Shown here: in pieces, positions 41,990 to 50,377 of the stretch
Position numbering within the stretch: the stretch's first letter is position 1
Layout: every line of letters starts with the position of its first letter
Assembly: GCA_963794385.1 (NCBI GenBank)
Contig: CAWCDT010000003.1
Location: 62,001-126,000 of the forward strand
Source: Gaiellasilicea sp963794385
GTDB taxonomy: Bacteria; Actinomycetota; Thermoleophilia; Gaiellales; Gaiellaceae
Length of the DNA stretch: 64,000 nucleotides
Direction of reading: 5' to 3'
The notes under the pieces: model-generated
Seen by the model: the letters and a program-made list of their open reading frames with translations, nothing else
What the model was told of the DNA's origin: nothing
Databases searched by the model: none
Translations under genes and position numbers: made by a program

Positions 41990-43200
41990 CGATCGTCATC
42001 CAGGTCGCGTTCGGCGCCTTCCGACGTCACGTCGTAGAGCGGCGTGTCGTGGACGCCGAGCTCCATCTCGCGCTTGTGCCGCCGTTCTGGAATGAGCCCG
42101 GTCGGCCTGAACAGCATCATCAGCACGATGATCACGCCGTAGAAGCCGAACTGGTACTTCGTCGGCTCGAAGTCGATCCCAGCCTCCTGGATCTTGGAGC
42201 CGAGCGTGGCGAGGCCGGCCACGTTCAGGTAGCCGAGGATCATCCCACCGAGGATCACTCCCCAGACGGAGCCCATCCCGCCGAGGATGACCATGCAGAG
42301 CAGGAAGACCGAGATGTTGAAGTAGAAGTCCGACGGGAAGGCGCCGCTGCGGAAGCTCGAGTAGAAGGCGCCCGCGACGCCGCCGAAGAAGGCGCCGATC
42401 GCGTACGACCACGTCTTCGTCCGCATCAGCGGCACGCCCATCGCGGCGGCGGCCGTCTCGTCCTCGCGGATCGCGATCCAGGCGCGCCCGAGCCGCGAGT
42501 CGCGCAGCCGCACCGAGCAGAAGACGGTGATCAGGAGCAGCGCGAGCGCCGTCCAGTAGAACCACTGCTCGCGCTCGAACGACTGCTGGTAGCTGAGCGG
42601 CAGGCCGAGCGACTCGCCGACCTCGCCGAAGCCGGGCGAGTCGATCGGGCTGATCCCGAACGTCCCGTGCGTGAGGTCGAAGCCGAAGACGTTGTCGCCG
42701 TTCCGGACGACCTGCGGGATGATCTCCCCGAACCCGAGCGTGACGATTGCGAGGTAGTCGCCGCGCAGGCGCAGGGTCGGCAAGCCGATCAGGATGCCGC
42801 AGAGCGCCGTGAAGAGGCCGGCGAGCAGGAGCACGAGCCAGATCGAGAGGTGGATCCCGGGGAGCTCTTTCGAGATCCCGACCGAGCCGAAGTGGAACGT
42901 CCACTGGTCGAACTGCTGCGAGGCGAACCACGCGGCGGTGTACGCGCCGGCGGCGTAGAAGGCGACGTAGCCGAGGTCGAGCAGGCCGGCGTAACCGACG
43001 ACGATGTTCAACCCGACCGCCATCATCGTGAAGACGATCATGATCACCATCGAGGGAAGGCTCGGGATGAACTCCCCGAGGGCGGGGAGGTCCCTGAGCG
43101 ACTCGACGTACTGCGGGTAGAAGAAGCCGAGCACGATCAGCACGAGCGCCAGCAGGGCGCCGGGACCATAGCTCCGCAGCCGCTCCTGGACGCTCGTCAC
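41986..43200 (-). CDS. livM: LivM, branched-chain amino-acid ABC transporter permease
   Basis: Membrane subunit of the Liv transporter, 404 residues, about ten transmembrane helices. Family landmarks: MVIMIVFTMMAVGLNIVVGY, AGLLDLGYVAFYAAGAYTAA, LPTLRLRGDYLAIVTLGFGE, the cytoplasmic coupling loop SRLGRAWIAIREDETAAAAM and VILGGMGSVWGVILGGMILG. GTG 43200 overlaps the livH stop (GTGA); upstream in-frame codons belong to an antisense reading of livH and are not used. A charged C-terminal tail of about 35 residues extends past FRPTGLIPERRHK. Intact. Confidence 0.96.
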   Translation of the reverse strand: MTSVQERLRSYGPGALLALVLIVLGFFYPQYVESLRDLPALGEFIPSLPSMVIMIVFTMMAVGLNIVVGYAGLLDLGYVAFYAAGAYTAAWFASQQFDQWTFHFGSVGISKELPGIHLSIWLVLLLAGLFTALCGILIGLPTLRLRGDYLAIVTLGFGEIIPQVVRNGDNVFGFDLTHGTFGISPIDSPGFGEVGESLGLPLSYQQSFEREQWFYWTALALLLITVFCSVRLRDSRLGRAWIAIREDETAAAAMGVPLMRTKTWSYAIGAFFGGVAGAFYSSFRSGAFPSDFYFNISVFLLCMVILGGMGSVWGVILGGMILGYLNVAGLATLGSKIQEAGIDFEPTKYQFGFYGVIIVLMMLFRPTGLIPERRHKREMELGVHDTPLYDVTSEGAERDLDDDR

Positions 43201-44243
43201 GCGCCCTCCGGCGTGCGCTCGCCGAGCAGACCCTCGGGGCGGAAGACGAGAATCGCGATCAGGATCCCGAACACGATCGTCCGCGTCCAGTCGGAGCCCG
43301 GCGTGTACCACGTCAGGCCCTCGTTGAAGGACTGGATGAAGCCGATCACGAGCGCGCCGAGGACGGCGCCCGTGAGGTTCCCGATTCCCCCGAGCACCGC
43401 GGCCGTGAACGCGATCAGGCCGAGCTCGAAGCCCGTGTCGTAGCGCATGTTGAACTGGAGCAGGTAGACGATGCCCGCGGCGCCGGCGAGCCCGCCCGCG
43501 ATCATGAAGGTGACCGAGATCGTCCGGTTCACATTGATCCCCATCATCGCCGAGGCCTCGGTGTCCTGCGCGACGGCTCGCATCGCCTTGCCCTGCCGTG
43601 TCGTGGAGACGAACCAGGTGAGCAGCACCAGGACCGGGATCACGATCAGCAGCGCCGCCGCTTTGTTCCAGGAGTACGTGATGTCGCCGATGCCGATCGC
43701 CTCGGTGCGGGGGATGAAATTCGGCACGGAGTGGAAGCTGACGCCGTAGAGCGCGAGGGAGACGTTCTGGACGATGAACGACATCCCGACCGCGGTGATC
43801 AGCGCAGCCAACCGTGGCGCTCGGCGCAGGGGCTTGTACGCGACGAACTCGATACTCGCGTTCACGATCGAGAACATCGCCATGATCACGACCAGCGTCA
43901 GGAGCATGCCGCCGATGATCACGAGCACGGAGGAGTCCGTGTCCAGTCCGAGCACCGAGACGATGAGCGTGCTCGCAACGAGGCCCGAGAGCGCGAACAC
44001 GTCGCCGTGCGCGAAGTTGATCAGCTGCAGGATCCCGTAGACGAGCGTGTAGCCGAGCGCGACGAGCCCGTAGATGGACCCGTTCGTCAGCCCGATCAGG
44101 CCGACGTTGATGAACTCGCTCGGATCCTGGACGAAGTTGCCGACGAGCCAGACTCCCACGAGGCCGAGGAGCACCAAGCCGATCAGGTCGGTGACGCTCG
44201 ACTTCCGCAGCCGGTCGAGCGTGGTCGTCATTGCCGCGGCCAT
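43197..44243 (-). CDS. livH: LivH, branched-chain amino-acid ABC transporter permease
   Basis: First membrane subunit of the transporter, 348 residues. Landmarks: LIGLTNGSIYGLVALGYTLV, YGILQLINFAHGDVFALSGL, the coupling loop TRQGKAMRAVAQDTEASAMM with GINVNRTISVTF, and AVLGGIGNLTGAVLGALVIG. Eight or nine membrane helices are apparent. It is the first gene after the intercistronic hairpin that follows livJ, so its expression would be lower than that of the binding protein. ATG 44243; a second ATG five codons in is also possible. Confidence 0.96.
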   Translation of the reverse strand: MAAAMTTTLDRLRKSSVTDLIGLVLLGLVGVWLVGNFVQDPSEFINVGLIGLTNGSIYGLVALGYTLVYGILQLINFAHGDVFALSGLVASTLIVSVLGLDTDSSVLVIIGGMLLTLVVIMAMFSIVNASIEFVAYKPLRRAPRLAALITAVGMSFIVQNVSLALYGVSFHSVPNFIPRTEAIGIGDITYSWNKAAALLIVIPVLVLLTWFVSTTRQGKAMRAVAQDTEASAMMGINVNRTISVTFMIAGGLAGAAGIVYLLQFNMRYDTGFELGLIAFTAAVLGGIGNLTGAVLGALVIGFIQSFNEGLTWYTPGSDWTRTIVFGILIAILVFRPEGLLGERTPEGA

Positions 44244-44262
44244 GAGGGGAAGAACCTAAAGC

Positions 44263-44297
44263 AAAAGCTGGGGAGGGCCAAGCCCTCCCCAGCTTTT
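44263..44297 (-). terminator. Strong hairpin terminator between livJ and livHMGF
   Basis: AAAAGCTGGGGAGGGC and GCCCTCCCCAGCTTTT form a perfect 16-bp stem with a three-base loop; on the minus strand it is followed by a T-containing stretch. It lies between the livJ stop (44314) and the livH start (44243) within an otherwise co-directional operon. Partial termination here would set a high binding-protein to permease ratio. This is the best intrinsic-terminator candidate in the window. Confidence 0.88.
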
Positions 44298-44313
44298 TCA
44301 TGCGAGTGTCGTC

Positions 44314-45700
44314 CTAGCCGCGAGCCGCTGTCGACAACCTCCTCGGACGGAGAGATCGTCGTCTCGGTCTCGAGCTTGTCGGTGGCCTTGTAGATCGTGA
44401 ACCCCACGACCGCACCCTCGGCACCGCTCGGATCACCGTTCTCGTTGATGTCGAACGTGCCGAGATAGCTGTCCGTCACGCTCGTCTCGAACAGCTTGGC
44501 GATGATGTCTCCACGGCTCCCGTCCGACGCTGCGATCGCGTCGAGCATGATCTCCGCCGCCTGCGCGCCGTAGATCGCGTACGGGTCGACGTTCGCTCCG
44601 CCGAGCCGCGGCTTGATCGCCTCGGCGAACTCGGCGCCCGGGCCCTCGAACTCGTCGATCGGCACGCCGGCGACGCTCATGAACATGCCCGGCGCCGCCT
44701 CGGGCGCTTCGTCGATCGTCGCCTGCGTCGTGAATCCGTCCGGCGCGAACAGCTTCACCTCGCCGTCGTTCGGGCCGAGCACGGCGACCTTGTCCTTGAT
44801 CACCTGGGCGCCGTTCTCGTCGATCAGCCCTCCGAGGAAGACCGCGTCGGCGTCGGTGCCGCCGATCTTCCGGAAGAGCGCCTCGTAGCTCGACGCCTTC
44901 GGATCCCACGCTTCGAAGCCGGCGACCTTGATCCCGACGTTCTCCGCAGCATTGCGGAAGTTCGTCGCGACGCCGAGGCCGTAGGCCTCCTTGTCGTTCA
45001 GGATGTAGACGCTCGTGACGCCCTGCGCCTTCGCGAACTCGGCGACGGCCGCGCCCTGGTAGGCGTCGTGGGCGACGACGCGGGCGTAGTTGCGGCTGCC
45101 CGAGGGGTAGTACTTGTCCGGCTCGGTCCCGTCGCAGCCCGGCCCGCCCTCGGTGAGGCAGACGTAGGTGTTGGCGGGCGAGACCATCGCGACGCCGCCG
45201 CCGGGAGCCTGGTTCAGCACCGGGATCACGATGGCGGCGCAGCCCGAGTTGAACGTGCCGATCACGCCGACGACGTCCTCGTTGCCGGAGTAGGCCTGGG
45301 CGTTCGTGGAGCACTTGCCGGAGTCCCACTTCGCGGCCTGCGCGGTGGAGTCGTCGCAGGACTGGAAGGCGACGTTGTGGTCGCCGGCCTTGAAGTTCAA
45401 CTGCTCGAGGCGGAGCCGAATCGCCTCCACGATCTGAATCGTCTGTGTGCGCGACGAGCCCTGGAGCGGGAAGTCGGACGCGACCAGGACGTCGGGCTCG
45501 CCCTCGCCCTCGTACTCGACCGCCGTGCACGACGACGACGGCAGGGCCTCGACGCCGCCGGTCGTTCCGCCTGCCGCCTCGGTGCCCGCTCCGCCGTCCC
45601 CGGCCTCGTCGTCGTCACCGCCGCAACCCGCCGCGGCGAGTGCGAGCGCTGCGACCAACAGGGCCAGGACGCTCAGCCATCCTCGCTTACTTGCAATCAA
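44314..45700 (-). CDS. livJ: LivJ-type branched-chain amino-acid binding lipoprotein (frameshift in the last codons)
   Basis: Extracytoplasmic receptor of the Liv system, about 461 residues. It starts at TTG 45700 with a GGAGGA ribosome-binding site 7 bp upstream. The signal MIASKRGWLSVLALLVAALA precedes the lipobox AAAGCGG, an acidic/Gly linker, then the type I periplasmic-binding fold (VVGVIGTFNSGCAAIVIPVL, VAMVSPANTYVCL, SVYILNDKEAYGLGVATNFR, DADAVFLGGLIDENGAQVIK). After ISPSEEVV the frame as written reads through a terminator hairpin. A one-base correction gives a short end (STAARG) at TAG 44314-44316, which I take as the true stop. Substrate class is inferred from the neighbours. Confidence 0.9.
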
Positions 45701-45787
45701 CTGCGTCCTCCTCCGTCACCTGGGTTGACGTGCCCGGCGAGGGTTCTGCACGCGTGACCGCAACCCCCCTTGGCGGGCGAATGGCGA

Positions 45788-45817
45788 AGTATCACGGTCA
45801 GCGCGGGAGGATTTCAA
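45788..45817 (-). promoter_or_regulatory. Putative sigma-70-type promoter of livJ
   Basis: On the minus strand TTGAAA (45812-45817) and GATACT (45788-45793) are 18 bp apart, followed by an untranslated leader of about 80 bases before the TTG start. Both hexamers stand out in the GC-rich surroundings. The remaining 280 bp to the divergent beta-phosphoglucomutase gene contain no other recognisable element. Confidence 0.5.
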
Positions 45818-45995
45818 CTTTGTGCCGTCTCACTACACTCGCTTAACACGTTCGGCCGGCTCGGAACCTTCAGGAATTCGCGCACCGTCGCGCCCGTCGC
45901 TCCACCCATGGCAGGATTGCCCCGGAGCCTGCCGTGAGCCAAATCGAGCGCCAGTGGCATCCCCCCGCGACCCGGAGTCGGTGAGTCGCGTCCCG

Positions 45996-46740
45996 ATGCT
46001 GGGCCTGCCGAGCGAGATTCGCGCCTGTCTCTTCGATCTCGACGGCGTGCTGACGCGGACCGCCGACCTGCACGCGGCCGCCTGGAAGGAGATGTTCGAC
46101 GCGTTCCTCCGCAGCCGGGCCGAGGCGACCGGAGGTGCCTTCGAGCCATTCGACACGGAGCGGGACTACCGCGAGTTCATCGACGGCAGGCTCCGCTCCG
46201 ACGGCGTGCGCTCGTTCCTCGCTTCACGTGGGATCGAGCTGGCGGAGGGCGACGCGGGCGATCCGCCCGGCGCGGAGACGATCATCGGCCTGGGCGACCG
46301 GAAGAACGAGCTCGTCCTGGCGTTGATCCGTGGCGGCGGCGTCGAGACGTTCGCAGGCTCGGTGCTCTATGTGCGTGCGGCTCGGGAGGCGGGCCTGCGC
46401 CGGGCGGTCGTCTCCGCGAGCAAGAACTGTCGTGACGTCCTCGTCGTGGCGGGCATCGACGATCTGTTCGAGGCGGTGATCGACGGCGTCGTGGCGGAGC
46501 GCGAGCACCTGCGGGGAAAGCCTGCTCCGGACACATTTCTCGCCGGTGCGCGTGCGCTCGGCGTACCGCCGGCCGAGAGCGCGGTGTTCGAGGACGCCCT
46601 GGCCGGCGTCGAGGCGGGGCGCGCCGGCCGCTTCGGCTACGTCGTCGGCGTGGACCGATCCGGGCAGGCGGAAAGCGCTGCTGCGGCACGGCGCGGACAT
46701 CGTCGTCTCCGACCTGGCGGAGTTGCTCGAGCAGGCATGA
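45996..46740 (+). CDS. pgmB: Beta-phosphoglucomutase (HAD superfamily), one frameshift
   Basis: It converts beta-glucose 1-phosphate, the product of an inverting disaccharide phosphorylase, to glucose 6-phosphate. Landmarks: CLFDLDGVLTRTADLHAAAW with both catalytic aspartates, IIGLGDRKNELVLALI, AVVSASKNCRDVL, HLRGKPAPDTFLAGARALG and AVFEDALAGVEAG. After GYVVGVDRSGQA the frame changes at about 46668, where one extra base is likely. The normal ending KALLRHGADIVVSDLAELLE stops at TGA 46738-46740 in an ATGA overlap with the GH65 gene. GTG 45981 with a nearby GGAG is an alternative start. Confidence 0.9.
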
Positions 46741-49109
46741 GCGTGCAGGGGACATTCGAGGTCGAGCCGTGGTCCGTGCGCGAGGCGAGCCTGAATCTCG
46801 ACGTGCTCGCGCAGACCGAGTCGGTGTTCGCGCTCGCCAACGGACACATCGGGCTGCGGGCGAACCTCGACGAGGGCGAGCCTTACGGGCTGCCCGGCAC
46901 GTATCTCAACTCCTTCTACGAGCTGCGGCCGCTTCCCTACGCGGAGGCCGGCTTCGGCTATCCGGAGTCGGGCCAGACGATCGTGAACGTGACCAACGGC
47001 AAGATCATCCGCCTGCTCGTCGACGACTCGCCCTTCGACGTCCGTTACGGGCACCTGCTCGCACACGAGCGTGTGCTCGACCTTCGCGCGGGCGTGCTGC
47101 GCCGCCGCCTGGAGTGGGCGTCTCCGGCGGGCGCGCGCGTTCGCATCCGGTCGACCCGCCTCGTCTCGTTCGCCCAGAGGACGGCTTGCGCGATTCTTTA
47201 CGAGGTCGAGCCGGTCGACGCCCCTCTGCGCGTCGTCGCGCAGTCAGAGCTGGTCGCGAACGAATCGGCGCCTCCTCGGTCGGCCGACCCGCGGGCCGCG
47301 GCTGCCCTCGAGGCGCCGCTCCAGTCGGAGGAGTTCTCCGATCACGAAACGAGGGTCGTGCTGGTGCACTCGACGAAGCGCAGCGGTCTGCGCATGGCGG
47401 CGGGAATGGATCACGTCGTCGAGGGCCCGGACGGAACGTCGATTGCCTCGGAGAGCGCGCCGGACGTCGGCCGCGTGACCGTGACCGCGAACATCGACGT
47501 CGGCGAGCACGTCCGCCTCGTGAAGTTCCTCGCCTACGGCTGGTCGAGCCAACGGTCGCTCCCCGCCGTGCGGGACCTCGCGGTCGCGGCGCTCGCCGAG
47601 GCGCGCCATACCGGCTGGGATGGGCTCCTTGCAGGCCAGCGCGCCTATCTCGACGACTTCTGGGACCGCGCGGATGTCGAGCTCGACGGTGACATTGAGC
47701 TCCAGCAGGCGGTCCGCCTCGCGCTCTTCCACACGCTCCAGGCCGGAGCCCGGGCAGAGCAGCGTGCGATCGCGGCCAAGGGGCTCACCGGCCCCGGTTA
47801 CGACGGCCATACGTTCTGGGACACGGAACGGTTCGTCCTGCCGGTCCTGACGTACACCGCACCGCGCGCAGCCGCTGACGCGCTGCGGTGGCGCCATTCG
47901 ACGCTCGACCTGGCGGAGGAGCGAGCGCGCCAGCTCGGCCTCGACGGCGCAGCGTTTCCGTGGCGGACGATCCGTGGCCACGAGTGCTCCGGCTACTGGC
48001 CGGCGGGCACGGCAGGCTTCCACATCAACGCCGGGATCGCCGACGCCGTGGTGCGTTACGAGGCTGCGACGGAGGACGACGAGTTCGAGTGCGAAGTCGG
48101 CATCGAGCTGCTCGTGAAGACGGCGCGCCTGTGGCGCTCGCTGGGTCATCACGACGCCCAGGGACGCTTTCGCATCGACGGCGTCACCGGCCCCGACGAG
48201 TACAGCGCCCTGACCGACAACAACGTGTACACGAACCTGATGGCACAGCAGAACTTCGTCGCCGCGGCCGACGCCGTCGCGCGCCATCCGCGCCATGCAG
48301 CCGAGCTCGGCGCCAACTTCGAGGAGGCGGCCGCCTGGCGCGATGCCGCCCGCGACATGGTCGTCGCGTGGGACGACGCGCTCGGCGTGCACCCCCAGTC
48401 CGAGGGGTTCACGAGCCACGAGGTCTGGGACTTCGCGAACACCCGCCCGGATCAGTACCCGCTGTTGCTCCACTTTCCGTACTTCGACCTCTACCGCAAG
48501 CAGGTCGTCAAGCAGGCCGACGTTGTGCTGGCTCTGCACGCACGCGGCGATGCCTTCACCGACGAGGAGAAGGCAAGGGACTTCGAGTACTACGAAGGAC
48601 TGACGGTTCGGGATTCCTCGCTGTCCGCGACCACGCAGGCCGTGATCGCCGCGGAGGTCGGACATCTCGAGCTCGCCTACGACTACTTCGGCGAAACCGC
48701 GCTCATCGATCTCCACGACCTCGCCGGCAATACCGGCGCCGGCGTCCACATCGCCTCGCTGGCCGGAGCCTGGACCGCAGCCGTGGCCGGCTTCGGCGGG
48801 ATGCGCGACCATGCCGGCGTCCTCACGTTCGCTCCGCGCCTTCCCGCGCGGCTCGAACGACTCGCGTTCCGACTCCTCTTCAAAGGCCGTCGGCTCAAGG
48901 TCGAAGTGACGAAGAGCGAGGCGCGCTACCTGCTCCTCGACGGAGATCCGCTCGAGATCGCCCACCACGGCGAGCCGATCAGGGTCACGCAGACCGCGCC
49001 GGTGACCCGGGCGATCCCGCCGGCTCCCGTCCGGCCCGCTCCCAGCCAGCCGCCCGGGCGCGAGGCGAGGCGCCGAGTGATCGAAGCCACGCTCGCAGCC
49101 GACACCTGA
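46737..49109 (+). CDS. GH65 family inverting disaccharide phosphorylase (maltose/trehalose/kojibiose type)
   Basis: The 790-residue protein splits an alpha-glucoside with phosphate to beta-glucose 1-phosphate plus glucose or another acceptor. N-terminal super-sandwich domain: ESVFALANGHIGLRANLDEG, GTYLNSFYELRPLPYAEAG. The (alpha/alpha)6 barrel begins near YDGHTFWDTERFVLPVL, with the general-acid Glu in VTGPDEYSALTDNNVYTNLM, then KQADVVLALHARGD and NTGAGVHIASLAGAW, the phosphate-binding segment. The partner beta-phosphoglucomutase is coupled by ATGA. The exact disaccharide cannot be decided by eye. An extra Pro-rich tail of about 30 residues follows the barrel's C-domain. Confidence 0.95.
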   Translation: MSVQGTFEVEPWSVREASLNLDVLAQTESVFALANGHIGLRANLDEGEPYGLPGTYLNSFYELRPLPYAEAGFGYPESGQTIVNVTNGKIIRLLVDDSPFDVRYGHLLAHERVLDLRAGVLRRRLEWASPAGARVRIRSTRLVSFAQRTACAILYEVEPVDAPLRVVAQSELVANESAPPRSADPRAAAALEAPLQSEEFSDHETRVVLVHSTKRSGLRMAAGMDHVVEGPDGTSIASESAPDVGRVTVTANIDVGEHVRLVKFLAYGWSSQRSLPAVRDLAVAALAEARHTGWDGLLAGQRAYLDDFWDRADVELDGDIELQQAVRLALFHTLQAGARAEQRAIAAKGLTGPGYDGHTFWDTERFVLPVLTYTAPRAAADALRWRHSTLDLAEERARQLGLDGAAFPWRTIRGHECSGYWPAGTAGFHINAGIADAVVRYEAATEDDEFECEVGIELLVKTARLWRSLGHHDAQGRFRIDGVTGPDEYSALTDNNVYTNLMAQQNFVAAADAVARHPRHAAELGANFEEAAAWRDAARDMVVAWDDALGVHPQSEGFTSHEVWDFANTRPDQYPLLLHFPYFDLYRKQVVKQADVVLALHARGDAFTDEEKARDFEYYEGLTVRDSSLSATTQAVIAAEVGHLELAYDYFGETALIDLHDLAGNTGAGVHIASLAGAWTAAVAGFGGMRDHAGVLTFAPRLPARLERLAFRLLFKGRRLKVEVTKSEARYLLLDGDPLEIAHHGEPIRVTQTAPVTRAIPPAPVRPAPSQPPGREARRRVIEATLAADT

Positions 49110-49172
49110 GCCACCCAGCCGCAAGCCGCAACGCCGTCGTCTCCCGAAGCCGCGGATACCATCCCTGACCAG

Positions 49173-49256
49173 GCCGAAGTGGCGGAACTGGCAGACGCGC
49201 CGGACTCAAAATCCGGTTCCCCTCGGGGAGTGTGGGTTCGATTCCCACCTTCGGCA
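49173..49256 (+). tRNA. tRNA-Leu (anticodon CAA)
   Basis: A complete class II cloverleaf. Acceptor stem GCCGAAG / CTTCGGC with A discriminator, D-arm with GGCGGAACTGGCAGACGC, anticodon stem CCGGA / TCCGG around loop CTCAAAA (anticodon CAA), long variable arm CCCCTCGGGG type and T-arm GTGGGTTCGATTCCCAC. The 3' CCA is not encoded. It reads UUG codons. It stands alone between the GH65 gene and two hairpins. Confidence 0.98.
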
Positions 49257-49276
49257 CTACTCCAGACCGAAACGCC

Positions 49277-49302
49277 GAAGGGCGCCGTCGCCGGCGCCCT
49301 TC
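49277..49302 (+). terminator. Hairpin 1 downstream of tRNA-Leu
   Basis: GAAGGGCGCC and GGCGCCCTTC form a perfect 10-bp stem around a 6-base loop, 20 bp after the tRNA. No T-run follows. It likely terminates or protects the tRNA precursor transcript. Confidence 0.7.
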
Positions 49303-49340
49303 AGGTTCGAGTGGCCGAGCTGCTGGTGGCCGACGGTGTC

Positions 49341-49365
49341 GCCCCCGGCTGCGTAAGCCGGGGGC
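49341..49365. terminator. Hairpin 2 between tRNA-Leu and the PAS-LuxR gene
   Basis: GCCCCCGGCT and AGCCGGGGGC form a perfect 10-bp GC-rich stem around GCGTA. It lies 38 bp after hairpin 1 and 65 bp before the stop of the convergent PAS-LuxR gene. Position suggests it serves the minus-strand gene or both directions. Confidence 0.65.
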
Positions 49366-49429
49366 GCTGCTGTGGTGCGGGTTGGATCAGACGGCCGGGG
49401 CAACCACCGGGGTTTCCGGCGTTCGTCGA

Positions 49430-49996
49430 TCAGTCGGGTGATGCGGCCCGGGCGGCGGCGACGGCTTCGAGGCGGGAGTTGACGCCGAGGGCCCGGAAGA
49501 GACGGCGGATGTGGTTCCTGACTGTTTCCGTGCTGAGGTGGAGCTCGGCGGCGATCTGCTTCGTCGAGCGGCCCTGCTCCAGCAGACGGAGCACTTCGAC
49601 TTGACGGGGGGTGAGATGCGGGGGTGGCGCCGTGCGTGTGTCGTCGGGGTGTTCCTCGAACAGCCCGAAGACGCCGACCACCCGCTCACCGCTCATGAGC
49701 GGCACGGAGCTGATCTCCACCGGCACGCGTTTGCCGGCGGTCGACACCAAGACGCTGGTCGCGTCGGTGGCCGGGGCGGTGCCGAGCACCTTCTGGGAGA
49801 ACAGCTCCCGCGCGCGCCGGCTGTCCTCGGGCGCGACGACGGAGGTGAACTGGCGACCGCGAACGTCGCCGACGAGCCGCTCGGCCGCCGCATTGATCCA
49901 GCGGATGACTCCCGTCGTGTCGAGGACGTAGCTCGGGACGCCGACGCTGTCCAGAGCCTGCTCGACATCGCCGCCGACTTTCAGGCCCGCGACCAT
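49430..49996 (-). CDS. PAS-domain LuxR-family transcriptional regulator
   Basis: A 188-residue one-component regulator. The N-terminal PAS domain (residues about 10-115) has VEQALDSVGVPSYVLDTTGV, IRWINAAAERLVGDVRGRQF, VSTAGKRVPVEISSVPL and GVFGLFEE. The C-terminal GerE-type HTH has LTPRQVEVLRLLEQGRSTKQ, IAAELHLSTETVRNHIRRLF and RALGVNSRLEAVAAARA. The absence of a receiver domain suggests ligand or redox sensing by PAS rather than phosphorylation. ATG 49996 was chosen at the start of the PAS fold. Its targets are unknown; it is divergent from the DUF2007 gene. Confidence 0.9.
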   Translation of the reverse strand: MVAGLKVGGDVEQALDSVGVPSYVLDTTGVIRWINAAAERLVGDVRGRQFTSVVAPEDSRRARELFSQKVLGTAPATDATSVLVSTAGKRVPVEISSVPLMSGERVVGVFGLFEEHPDDTRTAPPPHLTPRQVEVLRLLEQGRSTKQIAAELHLSTETVRNHIRRLFRALGVNSRLEAVAAARAASPD

Positions 49997-50074
49997 CACG
50001 GAAGTGTGGCTGATCGGCGCTCCGGCCGTCGTCTTCAAGCCGGTCGTAGGAGCGCGTACTCTAGGCTTACCGTC

Positions 50075-50314
50075 GTGGAGCAGGCAGTCCGCGTGACGAT
50101 CGTCGGCAACGACGTCGAAGCAGAGGTCGTCTGCGGCCTCCTGCGGGGCGCGGGAATCGAGTGCAACCATCGCCCGAGCGCCGCGTCAGGCGGACCGTGG
50201 GAGGCACTCGGCACGGGCGGGCCACGTGAGGTGCTCGTCGCTCCCGACGACCTGGAGGCGGCACAGAAGATCCTCGACGCCGATGCGACCGCGGAGGGCG
50301 ACGAGCCCGCCTAG
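50075..50314 (+). CDS. DUF2007 family protein (putative signal-transducing)
   Basis: A 79-residue protein starting at GTG 50075. The pattern VTIVGNDVEAEVVCGLLRGA, GIECNHRPSAASGG and REVLVAPDDLEAAQKILD is that of DUF2007: a ferredoxin-like beta-alpha-beta fold that resembles PII-type signal proteins. It is too short to be an enzyme. It lies between a regulator and a phosphofructokinase gene with 63 bp to the latter. Function not established. Confidence 0.85.
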   Translation: MEQAVRVTIVGNDVEAEVVCGLLRGAGIECNHRPSAASGGPWEALGTGGPREVLVAPDDLEAAQKILDADATAEGDEPA

Positions 50315-50377
50315 TTGCCCATCGACCGGCGGTGCGCAAACTGATCGGCGCTCGTCAATCCCTCCTAGACTGACCGC

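Noticed and set aside
44228..44313. C-terminal extension of the LivJ protein to 44228
   Set aside because: The extension is translated from a 16-bp terminator stem and ends inside the livH leader; a one-base shift gives a normal stop at 44314.
45822..49109. Beta-phosphoglucomutase-GH65 bifunctional fusion
   Set aside because: The beta-PGM C-terminus continues normally in another frame to a stop overlapping the GH65 ATG, so two coupled genes are more likely.
49173..49365. Attachment site at tRNA-Leu
   Set aside because: No second copy of the tRNA 3' end and no integrase gene in the window; the following hairpins are simple terminators.
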